A stretch of 64,000 nt of DNA from JAGNKE01 sp965230245 (lineage in GTDB: Bacteria > Pseudomonadota > Alphaproteobacteria > Micavibrionales > Micavibrionaceae), in the NCBI GenBank assembly GCA_965230245.1, contig OZ246000.1, forward strand, positions 1,364,001-1,428,000, read 5' to 3'. The first letter of the stretch is position 1; each line of letters opens with the position of its first letter. Position numbers and translations under genes: made by a program. Under the pieces are notes generated by a model. The model was not told where the DNA came from, did no database searches, and saw nothing but the letters and a program-made list of their open reading frames with translations. This document shows, piece after piece, positions 1 to 7,949 of the stretch.

Positions 1-1
1 C

Positions 2-178
2 GACCCGACCCTGAACGCGATTGCCGATCTCGACCCCGGCTACACCGCCTACCGCAAGGCCTTCGGCGCACCGTGGATCCGCGAACGCTACATCCACGCG
101 GACAACCAGAATTCCAAATCCGAAGACGGCGCAGACTCAAAGAAAGCCTCTGCAGAGCTGGAACTCGAAGCGGATTAA
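2..178 (+). CDS. C-terminus of an unidentified protein (5' partial)
   Basis: An open frame runs in from the left edge and ends at TAA 176-178. The 58 visible residues begin DPTLNAIADLDPGY, include an aromatic/basic stretch (YRKAFGAPWIRERYI) and end in a Ser/Lys/Glu-rich acidic tail (ends ELELEAD). Codon use resembles the neighbours and the frame stays open from the first base, so this is probably the real end of a gene. I do not recognise the family; no function is assigned. Confidence 0.5.
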   Translation, partial: DPTLNAIADLDPGYTAYRKAFGAPWIRERYIHADNQNSKSEDGADSKKASAELELEAD

Positions 179-343
179 ATTTCCTGCCCGCACTTTTTAT
201 GATTTAGAATAAAAAGATGCGAAGACACGTGACCCGATTATTATTTCTATTCTTAATAATTACCGCAGTCTTGATATCAGAAGCCATAAGATACGCGGTA
301 CATCTGATCTTGAAGATGTGCAAGCGGGCTGAACGAGTTCTCT

Positions 344-1579
344 TTACGTCTCAATCCTGAGCTTCCTGAACCCCTTGGAAACCACCGCAACCGCGCCGAC
401 GACGACCAATGTTCCAGTCCCGCCGATAATAATCGACGGAACCAGCCCGAAAATTGCCGCCGAACTCCCACTGACAAACGCGCCCAATTCATTCGAGGAA
501 ATAATAAACATCGAATTCACCGACGACACCCGCCCGCGCATATGTTCCGGTGTGAGCAGCTGGGTCAGCGTACTGCGAATAACCATGCTTACGCTGTCAA
601 ACGCTCCGCTCAGGGCTAAAAACAGCAAAGCCATCCATAGCGACGTCGACAACCCGAAGCCGATAATGCTCAACCCGAAGCCGCCGACCACGATCAAAAG
701 CCGCACCGCCGTGATTTGCCGCATCGGGCGCAGCGCAAAGTAAAGCGCGGTAAACACGGCCCCGACAGCGGGTGCCGCCCGCAACAGCCCCAGCCCCTCC
801 GGCCCCGTCTGCAACACGCTATCGGCAAAGGCCGGCAGGATGGCGACCGCACCCCCGAACAGCACCGCCAGCATATCCAGCGACATAATCGAGAGCAGGG
901 CGCGGTTATGCAGCAAAAACACCCAGCCTTCCTTGATATTCCGCCACGCCTTCGGACGCTTGTCCTTGGCAATCGGGTCTTTATGGACGCGCATCGCCAG
1001 CACCATCAGCGTCGCCAGCACCATCATCAAACAGGGAAACATCCACGCGACCTGCACCCCGTAACCGCCATAGACAAGCCCCGCAACCGCAGGCGCGCCG
1101 ATCGCCGCAATCTGGAAACACATCGTCTGCCAAGAGGAGGCTTCGGAGATATTTTCCCGCCGCACGATCATCGGCAAAAGCGCAAAGGCACTCGGCATGA
1201 TAAAGCTGCGCGCCAGTCCCGAAATAAAAATCCCCGAAAAAATAACCAACACCACCGCCTGATCCGCCAGCCCGGCATACCCGCCCGCAAAAAACACCAG
1301 CAGCAATGTGTTCAAGCATAAGGCCGCGAGACACGCCGCATAGATTTTTTTCGGATGCGACACGTCCACGACATGCCCGGCAAACAAAGCGCACAACACC
1401 GCCGGAACCGCTTCTACAAGTCCGGTCAGCCCTAGCAGCCAGACGCTGCCCGTAATCTCGTAAATCTGCCACCCGACGATAACCGCCTGCGCCTGCAGCG
1501 CAGCAACCGCAAACATCCGCGTCAGCAGCAGAAAACGGAAATTACGGAGTTTCAGCAGTTCAAAAGACAGTGATTTCAT
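344..1579 (-). CDS. MFS transporter, EntS-like (MFS_3) exporter
   Basis: A 411-residue inner-membrane protein with about twelve hydrophobic segments. The loop after the fourth helix region carries Arg-rich turns, and the C-terminal half contains HMRGRVSSVNSMFIISSNE, the conserved signature of the MFS_3 group that includes the enterobactin exporter EntS. Family members export siderophores or other small molecules by proton antiport. The substrate cannot be read from sequence and no siderophore genes are in view. The ATG at 1579 follows directly on a perfect 16-bp dyad (1584-1599), which suggests local control. The gene is transcribed away from the redox pair that starts at 1726. Confidence 0.85.
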   Translation of the reverse strand: MKSLSFELLKLRNFRFLLLTRMFAVAALQAQAVIVGWQIYEITGSVWLLGLTGLVEAVPAVLCALFAGHVVDVSHPKKIYAACLAALCLNTLLLVFFAGGYAGLADQAVVLVIFSGIFISGLARSFIMPSAFALLPMIVRRENISEASSWQTMCFQIAAIGAPAVAGLVYGGYGVQVAWMFPCLMMVLATLMVLAMRVHKDPIAKDKRPKAWRNIKEGWVFLLHNRALLSIMSLDMLAVLFGGAVAILPAFADSVLQTGPEGLGLLRAAPAVGAVFTALYFALRPMRQITAVRLLIVVGGFGLSIIGFGLSTSLWMALLFLALSGAFDSVSMVIRSTLTQLLTPEHMRGRVSSVNSMFIISSNELGAFVSGSSAAIFGLVPSIIIGGTGTLVVVGAVAVVSKGFRKLRIET

Positions 1580-1583
1580 CTCT

Positions 1584-1599
1584 ACAGTTATAGAACTGT
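1584..1599. promoter_or_regulatory. 16-bp dyad at the MFS gene start
   Basis: Perfect inverted repeat ACAGTT-ATAG-AACTGT, ending 5 bp before the ATG of the MFS exporter. It could be an operator for a local regulator or, in the mRNA, a hairpin that covers the ribosome binding region, since no other good Shine-Dalgarno sequence is visible. Confidence 0.45.
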
Positions 1600-1725
1600 C
1601 CTGCGAGAAGAAAAGACAAAAACAAGACTTACAAAAATCTTGAATAAAATTAAGGTGCGGCGGTCAATCCTGTGGCATAAAAGGAGAAGTGAAAGAGAAA
1701 GACGTACATAACCAAGAGAAACGCG

Positions 1726-3402
1726 ATGGCTTTACCTGAACCGCAGCCCTTGACCAAGGAAGAATTCCCCGAGGCATACACGCCCCTGACAATCGCGCAG
1801 ATCGAGCGCATCAGAGCTTTTGCCAAAGAAAGAAAGTTCAAGAAGGGCGAAATCCTGTTCGAAGAAGGTATCCGCAACGCACCGCTTCATGTTCTTCTCG
1901 ATGGAAAAATGGGGGCTTATCAAAACACCGGTTGCCGCGAGGTGCTGGTCGCCGAAATAGGCAAGCACGATTTCACCGGCGACATTGCAATGATGTCCGG
2001 TACCGCAACGCTGGCTTTCGGACGCGCCCATGAAGACATCACAACACTGGAAGTCAGCTCCCAAAACCTGAAACGCCTGCTGGTAGAGGACAGTGAGATC
2101 AGTGATGTCATCGTCTCAACCTTCATCCGCCGTCGCGCAGCCCTCACATCACGAGGCTTATCACCGATCCAGATCATCGGTTCGAAATTTTCCCGCGACA
2201 CTTACCGTATTCGCGAATTTCTGATCAAAAATGCCCAGCCCTTCAACTGGCTGGATACGGAAAAACACGAAGAAACCGAAGCCATGTTGGAATACATCAA
2301 TGTCAAACCCGAAGAAACGCCTGTTATCGTTTACCGCGGCACGTGCATCTTGAAAAACCCTGCCAATCACCAAATAGCAAAGGCTTTAGGAATTAACGAT
2401 GTCAGCAGCGATATCAAGCTTTACGATGTTGCCGTTATCGGTGCGGGGCCGGGCGGTTTGGCGGCATCTGTCAACGCGGCATCAGACGGGCTGAACGTCA
2501 TCACGGTCGACTCCCAAGGCCCCGGCGGTCAATCGGCAAGCAGCTCTAAAATAGAAAACTATCTCGGCTTCCCGATGGGCGTATCAGGACAGGAATTAGC
2601 GGAACGCGCCGCTTTCCAGGCACAAAAATTTGGTGTGCGGATCGCCGCCAACCAGACGGCAACCGCCCTCGAACAGGATGGCGACGCCTATAACATCACG
2701 CTCTGCAGCGGCGATAAGGTCAAGGCTCGCTCTGTCGTGATTTCCACCGGCGCGCAATACCAGAAGCTCGATATAGAAGGTCTGGAGCAATTCGAAGGTG
2801 AAAGCATTTTTTACGGTGCGACCAACATGGAAGGCCAGCTTTGCAAGAACAAGAACGTGGCCCTCATCGGCGCCGGCAATTCTGCGGGTCAGGGCGCGGT
2901 ATTTTTATCCCAGCACGCCAGCCATGTTTATATGATCGTGCGCCGCGACAGTCTCGAATACAACATGTCGCGCTATCTCATCCGTCGGATCGAGGAAAGT
3001 CCGAATATCACCATCCTGTTCGAATCCGAAGTAAAGGATCTCAAAGGAGAAGACGGACAGCTCGAAAGCATTAAAATTGTGAACCGTCAAACCGGCGAGG
3101 AGCAATGGCAAGACGTTTTCAGCTTGTTCTCTTTTATCGGTGCCAAGCCCTACACAAAATGGCTGTCCAACTGCATCGCGCTGGATGAAAACGGCTTTAT
3201 CAAAACCGGAACGGCTTTGTCTCCGGCGGAGCTGGTGCGCTGCGGCTGGCAACAAAACCGCATGCCCGACATGTTCGAAACCGCGCTGCCGCGGGTATAT
3301 GCTGTCGGCGACGTGCGCAGCACATCTTCAAAACGTGTAGCCGCAGCCGTGGGCGAAGGCTCGATGTGTATCGGCTTCGTCTACCGCGCGTTAAACGAAT
3401 AA
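1726..3402 (+). CDS. cNMP-binding/thioredoxin-reductase-like flavoprotein
   Basis: A 558-residue three-part protein. Residues about 31-145 form a cyclic-nucleotide-binding (CRP/FNR-type) domain. Residues about 146-225 resemble a glutaredoxin/thioredoxin fold but with FSRDTY where a CxxC would be. Residues about 231-558 form a class II pyridine nucleotide-disulfide reductase module with the FAD motif GAGPGG (239-244) and an NADPH motif IGAGNSAGQG (381-390). The active-site CxxC of thioredoxin reductase is absent: the matching stretch reads GATNMEG (364-370). It should therefore bind FAD and NADPH but cannot be a standard thioredoxin reductase. A peroxiredoxin gene follows after 51 bp, probably in one operon, so a redox-stress role is likely. 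AAGAGAA precedes the ATG. Confidence 0.85.
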   Translation: MALPEPQPLTKEEFPEAYTPLTIAQIERIRAFAKERKFKKGEILFEEGIRNAPLHVLLDGKMGAYQNTGCREVLVAEIGKHDFTGDIAMMSGTATLAFGRAHEDITTLEVSSQNLKRLLVEDSEISDVIVSTFIRRRAALTSRGLSPIQIIGSKFSRDTYRIREFLIKNAQPFNWLDTEKHEETEAMLEYINVKPEETPVIVYRGTCILKNPANHQIAKALGINDVSSDIKLYDVAVIGAGPGGLAASVNAASDGLNVITVDSQGPGGQSASSSKIENYLGFPMGVSGQELAERAAFQAQKFGVRIAANQTATALEQDGDAYNITLCSGDKVKARSVVISTGAQYQKLDIEGLEQFEGESIFYGATNMEGQLCKNKNVALIGAGNSAGQGAVFLSQHASHVYMIVRRDSLEYNMSRYLIRRIEESPNITILFESEVKDLKGEDGQLESIKIVNRQTGEEQWQDVFSLFSFIGAKPYTKWLSNCIALDENGFIKTGTALSPAELVRCGWQQNRMPDMFETALPRVYAVGDVRSTSSKRVAAAVGEGSMCIGFVYRALNE

Positions 3403-3453
3403 ATCATATTAAACCTAAAATTAAAAAACCGACCAAATGTAAGGAGCAAAAAA

Positions 3454-3939
3454 ATGACCATAGCCATCGGTGACACCATCCCCTCTGTAACCATCAAACA
3501 TCTGGGCGCAAGCGGGATGGAAGATTTGAACATCGCGGATTACATAAAGGGAAAAAAAGTCGTGATTTTTGCGGTGCCCGGTGCATTTACGCCATCCTGT
3601 ACCGAACAGCATCTTCCCGGTTACATCAAACACGCAAAAGATATTAAGGATAAAGGCGTCGATGAAATTATATGTATCGCGATGAATGACCCGTTCGTTA
3701 TGAAACATTGGGGCGAGGCCGCCGGTGCCAAAGGCAATGTCACAATGATTCCTGACGGTAACGGTGAGTTTACAAAAGCTGTAGGCATGGACTTCGACGG
3801 TTCAGGCTTCGGTCTCGCCACCCGCTCGAAACGCTACGCGATGGTCGTTGAAAACGGGGAAGTAAAATCTCTCAAAGTGGAAGAGAAACCCAGCGATGTT
3901 GAACTGTCCGGTGCGCAAGCATGCATGGCGGGTCTCTAA
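3454..3939 (+). CDS. Peroxiredoxin, Prx5-type
   Basis: A 161-residue thiol peroxidase of the AhpC/TSA superfamily, Prx5 subgroup. The peroxidatic cysteine is Cys49 in PGAFTPSCT; the downstream catalytic-face Arg is in LATRSKRYAMV. A further cysteine lies near the C-terminus (Cys157, GAQACMAGL) and could act as resolving residue. It reduces H2O2 and organic hydroperoxides in the cytoplasm at the expense of glutathione or thioredoxin. The ATG has a good AAGGAG site 8 bp upstream. The upstream flavoprotein is a candidate electron donor or partner, which is an inference from operon context. Confidence 0.93.
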   Translation: MTIAIGDTIPSVTIKHLGASGMEDLNIADYIKGKKVVIFAVPGAFTPSCTEQHLPGYIKHAKDIKDKGVDEIICIAMNDPFVMKHWGEAAGAKGNVTMIPDGNGEFTKAVGMDFDGSGFGLATRSKRYAMVVENGEVKSLKVEEKPSDVELSGAQACMAGL

Positions 3940-3957
3940 GCCGACGGGCTTGAAAAA

Positions 3958-4197
3958 TTAAAACATCCTTGCAGTCGTGCATCCGTGATGAGACCAAGTC
4001 TGTCCATAGGGACACAATCGGTTACCATGCGAAAAGCCGAGATAATGCGGCACGACTGTAAATAAAAACAAGAAGGCCAAGACAATAAACACACTCGATG
4101 TGATAAAAAACAATTTGGGATGTTCTTCCCGCAAATAACCAAAACCGGACATAAATAAATTATAAGCCTGTTTCCACCATAGAATCAGAAACAGCAA
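3958..4197 (-). CDS. Small single-pass membrane protein
   Basis: A 79-residue frame converging on the peroxiredoxin gene. It has one strong hydrophobic segment (residues about 29-52, LFFITSSVFIVLAFLFLF) preceded by charged residues and followed by a Cys/His-containing tail (CPYGQTW, HHGC). No family recognised. The composition is protein-like rather than a shadow, but the start codon has only weak ribosome binding support. Confidence 0.4.
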   Translation of the reverse strand: MLFLILWWKQAYNLFMSGFGYLREEHPKLFFITSSVFIVLAFLFLFTVVPHYLGFSHGNRLCPYGQTWSHHGCTTARMF

Positions 4198-4303
4198 TAG
4201 GCAGAAAAAATGATCCGTAACAGGAATGTAAAATATTTGTAAAATCGCTTTTACTTGGTCGGCATGACGAACATGTAAGGTGAAGTTTTTGTGTAAAGGA
4301 ATG

Positions 4304-4333
4304 AAAAAGGCGCTTTTTTAAGCGCCCTTTTTT
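4304..4333. terminator. Bidirectional intrinsic terminator
   Basis: GGCGCTT (4309-4315) pairs with AAGCGCC (4320-4326), flanked by A5 on the left and T6 on the right. It ends phoH transcription on the minus strand and would also stop plus-strand readthrough. Confidence 0.8.
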
Positions 4334-4354
4334 ATGAACTTTATTTGTTTTGGC

Positions 4355-5101
4355 CTAGAGAACCTCAAGCATATCGGCAACAAGCGGATGGCGTACGATA
4401 TCGCCCTGATCAAGACGGCAAACCGCAACATTATCAAGCGGATCAAGACGGCGGCAAATATCCGAAAGCCCCGAAACGCCTTCAAGCAGATCGCTTTGGT
4501 CTGGATCACCTGTCACAACCATTGTCGAATGCCACCCTAAACGGGAGAGCACCATCTTGATCTGGGAGTACGTGCAATTCTGAGCTTCGTCAATCACGAC
4601 AAACGCATTGTTAAGCGTCCGTCCGCGCATGAAGCCGATCGGTGCAATTTCAATCGTACCGTCATCTATATATTGACGGACACGCTTGCCCCCGAGACGG
4701 TCACCGAGCGCATCGTAAAGTGGCCGCAGATAAGGCGCCATTTTCTCATGCATATCGCCGGGTAGATAGCCGAGCGATTCGCCCGCTTCCATAGCGGGGC
4801 GTGAAAGGATAATCCTTTCGACCTCGCCTTTCTCCAATTCTTCGACAGCCGAGGAAATAGCAAGATAGGTCTTGCCGGTTCCGGCGGGTCCGACGGCCAT
4901 CGTAAGACTGTAGTTTTTGATCGATTTCAGCAGAATCTCCTGTCCTTTCGATCGCGGCTTGATGTTCTTGACATATTTTTTGTCACGGGCACGGTCGATT
5001 TCTTCGTCAAGCGGATGCCAGCCTTGAGGATCAAAGTACTTATCTCCTTGAGTTTCTCTGAGCTGGTGCACATTTTTACTTTTACGGGACTTTTTGGACA
5101 T
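4355..5101 (-). CDS. phoH: PhoH family ATPase
   Basis: A 248-residue protein with Walker A GPAGTGKT, Walker B VIDEAQN and the SRPAMEAGESLGYLPG motif typical of PhoH. PhoH proteins are cytoplasmic NTPases linked to phosphate starvation and RNA metabolism; their exact role is unsettled. I place the start at MSKKSRKSKN because the ATG at 5101 has AAGAGGAG about 10 bp upstream; the frame stays open further upstream but that part (rich in Phe, Arg, Ser) looks non-coding. It lacks the N-terminal KH-like part of longer PhoH proteins. It ends at a strong terminator. Confidence 0.88.
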   Translation of the reverse strand: MSKKSRKSKNVHQLRETQGDKYFDPQGWHPLDEEIDRARDKKYVKNIKPRSKGQEILLKSIKNYSLTMAVGPAGTGKTYLAISSAVEELEKGEVERIILSRPAMEAGESLGYLPGDMHEKMAPYLRPLYDALGDRLGGKRVRQYIDDGTIEIAPIGFMRGRTLNNAFVVIDEAQNCTYSQIKMVLSRLGWHSTMVVTGDPDQSDLLEGVSGLSDICRRLDPLDNVAVCRLDQGDIVRHPLVADMLEVL

Positions 5102-5436
5102 GAGTGTGGGACTCCTCTTACCGTGGCGGGGTTGAAAATACTCTGAAATATGAAATGGAAAAACGACCGAAATTCGTCTGACAAAGACGTTTCGGACGAA
5201 AGATCCTGAAGGAAAGGAAAGATGTGACGGGGTGAAGGATACTGGCGTCAATCAAATATGATTGAAAGTATAATTTAGACCGTAAAATTAGGGTCAATAC
5301 CATCACAACATCAATATAGCAGAATCAAGGGCTCAAGAATAAGGAATTCGCTTTATTTGCGCCTTTAGTTGTGTAGTGTTTTACAAAACCGGACACTTCA
5401 ATGTATGATAGAAATAATGTTTTCGGAGCGTAAACC
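5102..5436. other. Divergent intergenic region
   Basis: About 335 bp between the divergent phoH and the small secreted-protein gene. It must hold both promoters. I see the phoH ribosome binding site, an AT-rich stretch near 5260-5330, and only a weak 5-bp dyad (AGTGT 5375-5379 / ACACT 5393-5397). No gene recognised. Confidence 0.5.
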
Positions 5437-5844
5437 ATGAAAAACTTGAAATTCACACGTCTTTTAGCATTAACGGTTCTGATGTCTTTCACACTGGCTG
5501 GCACAGTCCACGCCGTGAATTATACGGCAATTAAAGAGAAGAAAAAGACAGAGGAACGCGTTGAAACGGGCAAAAAAGAAAAAATCGTCTGCTCCGCCGA
5601 GGACAAAAGCAATATGAAGAAGTATTTGCGCGTTGTTGATGATTACACGGGGGCTGCAGATAAAGTTAATGCAGAGCCGGGTATTGTCGATGATCGCCGG
5701 CAAAGAGAAAAAATTGGCCGCGAAATGGAAAAATTTAATGAATTTGTCCTTTCTGAAGAATTTGAAGACATAAAGACGAGTTACAAAAACTGCGGACAGG
5801 ATTTACCCCTCGGGCCGCTTGAAATGCCTTTCTGGGCACTTTAG
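5437..5844 (+). CDS. Small secreted protein of unknown function
   Basis: A 135-residue protein with a clear signal peptide (Lys-rich start, hydrophobic core LLALTVLMSFTLAG, cleavage near TVHA-VNY). The mature part is highly charged with a Lys/Glu-rich start and two cysteines (IVCSAED and KNCGQD) that could form a disulfide in the periplasm. It has no recognisable domain. GGAG lies about 8 bp before the ATG (cggagcgtaaaccatg). It stands alone between phoH and the threonine dehydratase gene. Confidence 0.7.
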   Translation: MKNLKFTRLLALTVLMSFTLAGTVHAVNYTAIKEKKKTEERVETGKKEKIVCSAEDKSNMKKYLRVVDDYTGAADKVNAEPGIVDDRRQREKIGREMEKFNEFVLSEEFEDIKTSYKNCGQDLPLGPLEMPFWAL

Positions 5845-5959
5845 AACTCTTCCAAAACGTTGAATATGTTTGCTATGACCTTAAAATCATAGGGAAAAAC
5901 ATTGCCTTTCCTGATAATCCTCTATAGGTTTTGCATTTATTTTCATCAGGTAAAGACCA

Positions 5960-7171
5960 ATGACTGTGACATATGAAGACGTTTGCAAGGCGCGCGAGGC
6001 AATTAAAGCTTCGACAATTCTAACTCCGACCGTCAAGGCAGTCCGTCTTTCGATTCACCTCGGTATTGATCTGTACCTAAAGCTGGAAAATCTCCAGCAC
6101 ACCTCAGCCTTTAAAGCACGTGGCGCGTTGAACAAGCTCCTGACACTGAACGAGGAGCAGCGTAAAAGAGGCGTTATTGCCTGTTCGGCTGGAAACCATG
6201 CCCAAGGCGTAGCCTATCACGCAACGCGTCTTGGCATTCCGTCTGTGATCGTAATGCCCGAATTAACACCCTTTAACAAAATCAAAAAAACCGAGGATTT
6301 TGGTGCAAAAGTCGTCCTTTATGGTGATAATTTCGACTCATCCGTCGGCAAAACCATGGAAATGGCCGAGGAACAGGGGCTTACCTTCATCCATCCCTTT
6401 GATGATGATGCCGTTGTCGCGGGGCAGGGCACTTTGGGGCTGGAGATGCTCGAACAACAACCGGATCTGGATGTCATTGTCGTGCCGATCGGCGGAGGCG
6501 GCCTGATTGCCGGTGTTGCAACGGCGGTAAAAGGCATGAAGCCCGAAATCGAAGTCATCGGTGCGCAGTGTGAAATGTACGATGCGGTCAAAGCCAAACG
6601 CGAAAAGCGTAACTTTACAGGCGGCGGGTCGACACTGGCCGAAGGCATCGCCGTAAAGGAGCCTGCCGAAAGAAATATCAAAGTGATCGATAAACTCGTC
6701 AGCCGCATTGATTCTGCCTCCGAAGCTGAAATAGAGGCTGCAATCTTCGACCTCTTAAGCGATGAAAAACTGGTTGCAGAGGGCGCGCCCGGCGCAGGGC
6801 TTGCCGTCATAAACAAAAACCTTGATAGCTTAAAGGGCAAAAAGGTCGGGCTGGTACTATGCGGCGGAAATATTGATTCCCGATTGCTTTCAACATTGAT
6901 CCTTCGCGGTTTGGTGCGTGATGGCCGCATCTCCCGCCTGAGATTTGAAATCGACGACACGCCGGGGCAACTCTCCGATATCTCCCGTATTATCGGGGAA
7001 TCAGGTGCAAACGTCATCGAAGTGATTCACCAACGCATGATGCAATCGGTATCACTAAAACGCGCCGAACTGGATGTCGTGATTGAGGCCAGAGACGCCC
7101 AGCACGTGGATGAAATCGTCAGGACTCTTGAAGCCAAAGGGTTTAAAGTCGATGCGACCCAAGACGTGTAA
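5960..7171 (+). CDS. ilvA: Threonine ammonia-lyase (threonine dehydratase)
   Basis: A 403-residue PLP enzyme that deaminates L-threonine to 2-oxobutanoate, the first step toward isoleucine. The Schiff-base lysine is Lys52 in HTSAFKARGALN, and the phosphate-binding glycine loop is PIGGGGLIAG. A single ACT domain follows (about residues 325-403, RFEIDDTPGQLSDISRIIG). This fold-II catalytic plus one ACT layout is the short form common in many bacteria, also annotated tdcB-like; true IlvA has two ACT-like domains. Regulation by an amino acid binding the ACT domain is likely. The gene is monocistronic or heads a unit with the next gene. Confidence 0.9.
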   Translation: MTVTYEDVCKAREAIKASTILTPTVKAVRLSIHLGIDLYLKLENLQHTSAFKARGALNKLLTLNEEQRKRGVIACSAGNHAQGVAYHATRLGIPSVIVMPELTPFNKIKKTEDFGAKVVLYGDNFDSSVGKTMEMAEEQGLTFIHPFDDDAVVAGQGTLGLEMLEQQPDLDVIVVPIGGGGLIAGVATAVKGMKPEIEVIGAQCEMYDAVKAKREKRNFTGGGSTLAEGIAVKEPAERNIKVIDKLVSRIDSASEAEIEAAIFDLLSDEKLVAEGAPGAGLAVINKNLDSLKGKKVGLVLCGGNIDSRLLSTLILRGLVRDGRISRLRFEIDDTPGQLSDISRIIGESGANVIEVIHQRMMQSVSLKRAELDVVIEARDAQHVDEIVRTLEAKGFKVDATQDV

Positions 7172-7244
7172 GCTGAAAGTTTACAACCTTAATAAATTAA
7201 CTTACTCTAATGCACCATTTCATAAAAAAGCAGGAGGGTGAGCA

Positions 7245-7904
7245 TTGGATTGGCAAGTTGGAGGCGGCGCAAAACTGCTTGGAGGCGAATTTGCGGATCA
7301 ACACGATCCATGGCAGGACGAGGAAAAGTTTAAACGCCTGATTATCATGCGCCACGGCAACGGCGATAATCAGGAACAACTCGAAGCGCAAGTCGCCCAC
7401 AGCACCAGTGAATTACTGAAAGCCTTCCCCGATTTGGATATTGATGCCGTCCTTTATTCCCCGGTAGACCGCACGGCCAGAACCGCCGACGAATTCTATA
7501 AAGATATGTTCGGTGTCGCCGAACAGTTTCAGCCGTTTCCCGTCCCGTTTGAAGAGAAGGATTGGCTGGAAGAACATTCCTCGGGAAAAATAGGCTATGA
7601 CGGCCTGCGTCAGGAAGTTGAAAAACTGGACGATAACTGGAACACGGTGTGTCTGGTCACGCATTCAACGGTCGGCGCGCCGTTGGCCAAAGCATTGAAA
7701 GTGCAAGCACCCGATATGGATCTGGCCTTTACCATGTCCGATTACGCTTCCGTTCTGGTACTGGATATTCCCGTCGAGCATTGGAAAGATGTCGGAAGCG
7801 AGCATGCGCAAATCGCCAAAGTGATCAATCAGGCCGAAACGCTCAATGCACATGATGTGCATAAAGCAACCGGCGCCTATCTTGAGGGGCTTCGCAACGA
7901 ATAG
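7245..7904 (+). CDS. Histidine phosphatase (RHG family)
   Basis: A 219-residue member of the histidine phosphatase superfamily. The catalytic RHG motif is LIIMRHGNGDN (Arg36, His37) and a second catalytic-type His lies in LVTHSTVGAPLAKAL. The start is a TTG at 7245: AGGAGG (7232-7237) sits exactly 7 bp upstream, and no in-frame ATG precedes the RHG motif at good distance. Substrate unknown; the family includes phosphoprotein, sugar and nucleotide phosphatases. A second unrelated-by-sequence family member is at 19176. Confidence 0.8.
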   Translation: MDWQVGGGAKLLGGEFADQHDPWQDEEKFKRLIIMRHGNGDNQEQLEAQVAHSTSELLKAFPDLDIDAVLYSPVDRTARTADEFYKDMFGVAEQFQPFPVPFEEKDWLEEHSSGKIGYDGLRQEVEKLDDNWNTVCLVTHSTVGAPLAKALKVQAPDMDLAFTMSDYASVLVLDIPVEHWKDVGSEHAQIAKVINQAETLNAHDVHKATGAYLEGLRNE

Positions 7905-7949
7905 TCCCTTCGGCGCCGGTTGTTTGGAGATTAAACTCAGTCGTAAACT

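Noticed and set aside
716..1321. 201-residue plus-strand frame across the MFS gene
   Set aside because: Basic, His/Arg/Gln-rich shadow of the clear MFS frame; no ribosome binding site or motif.
6319..7017. 232-residue minus-strand frame across ilvA
   Set aside because: Ser/Pro-rich shadow of the PLP enzyme.
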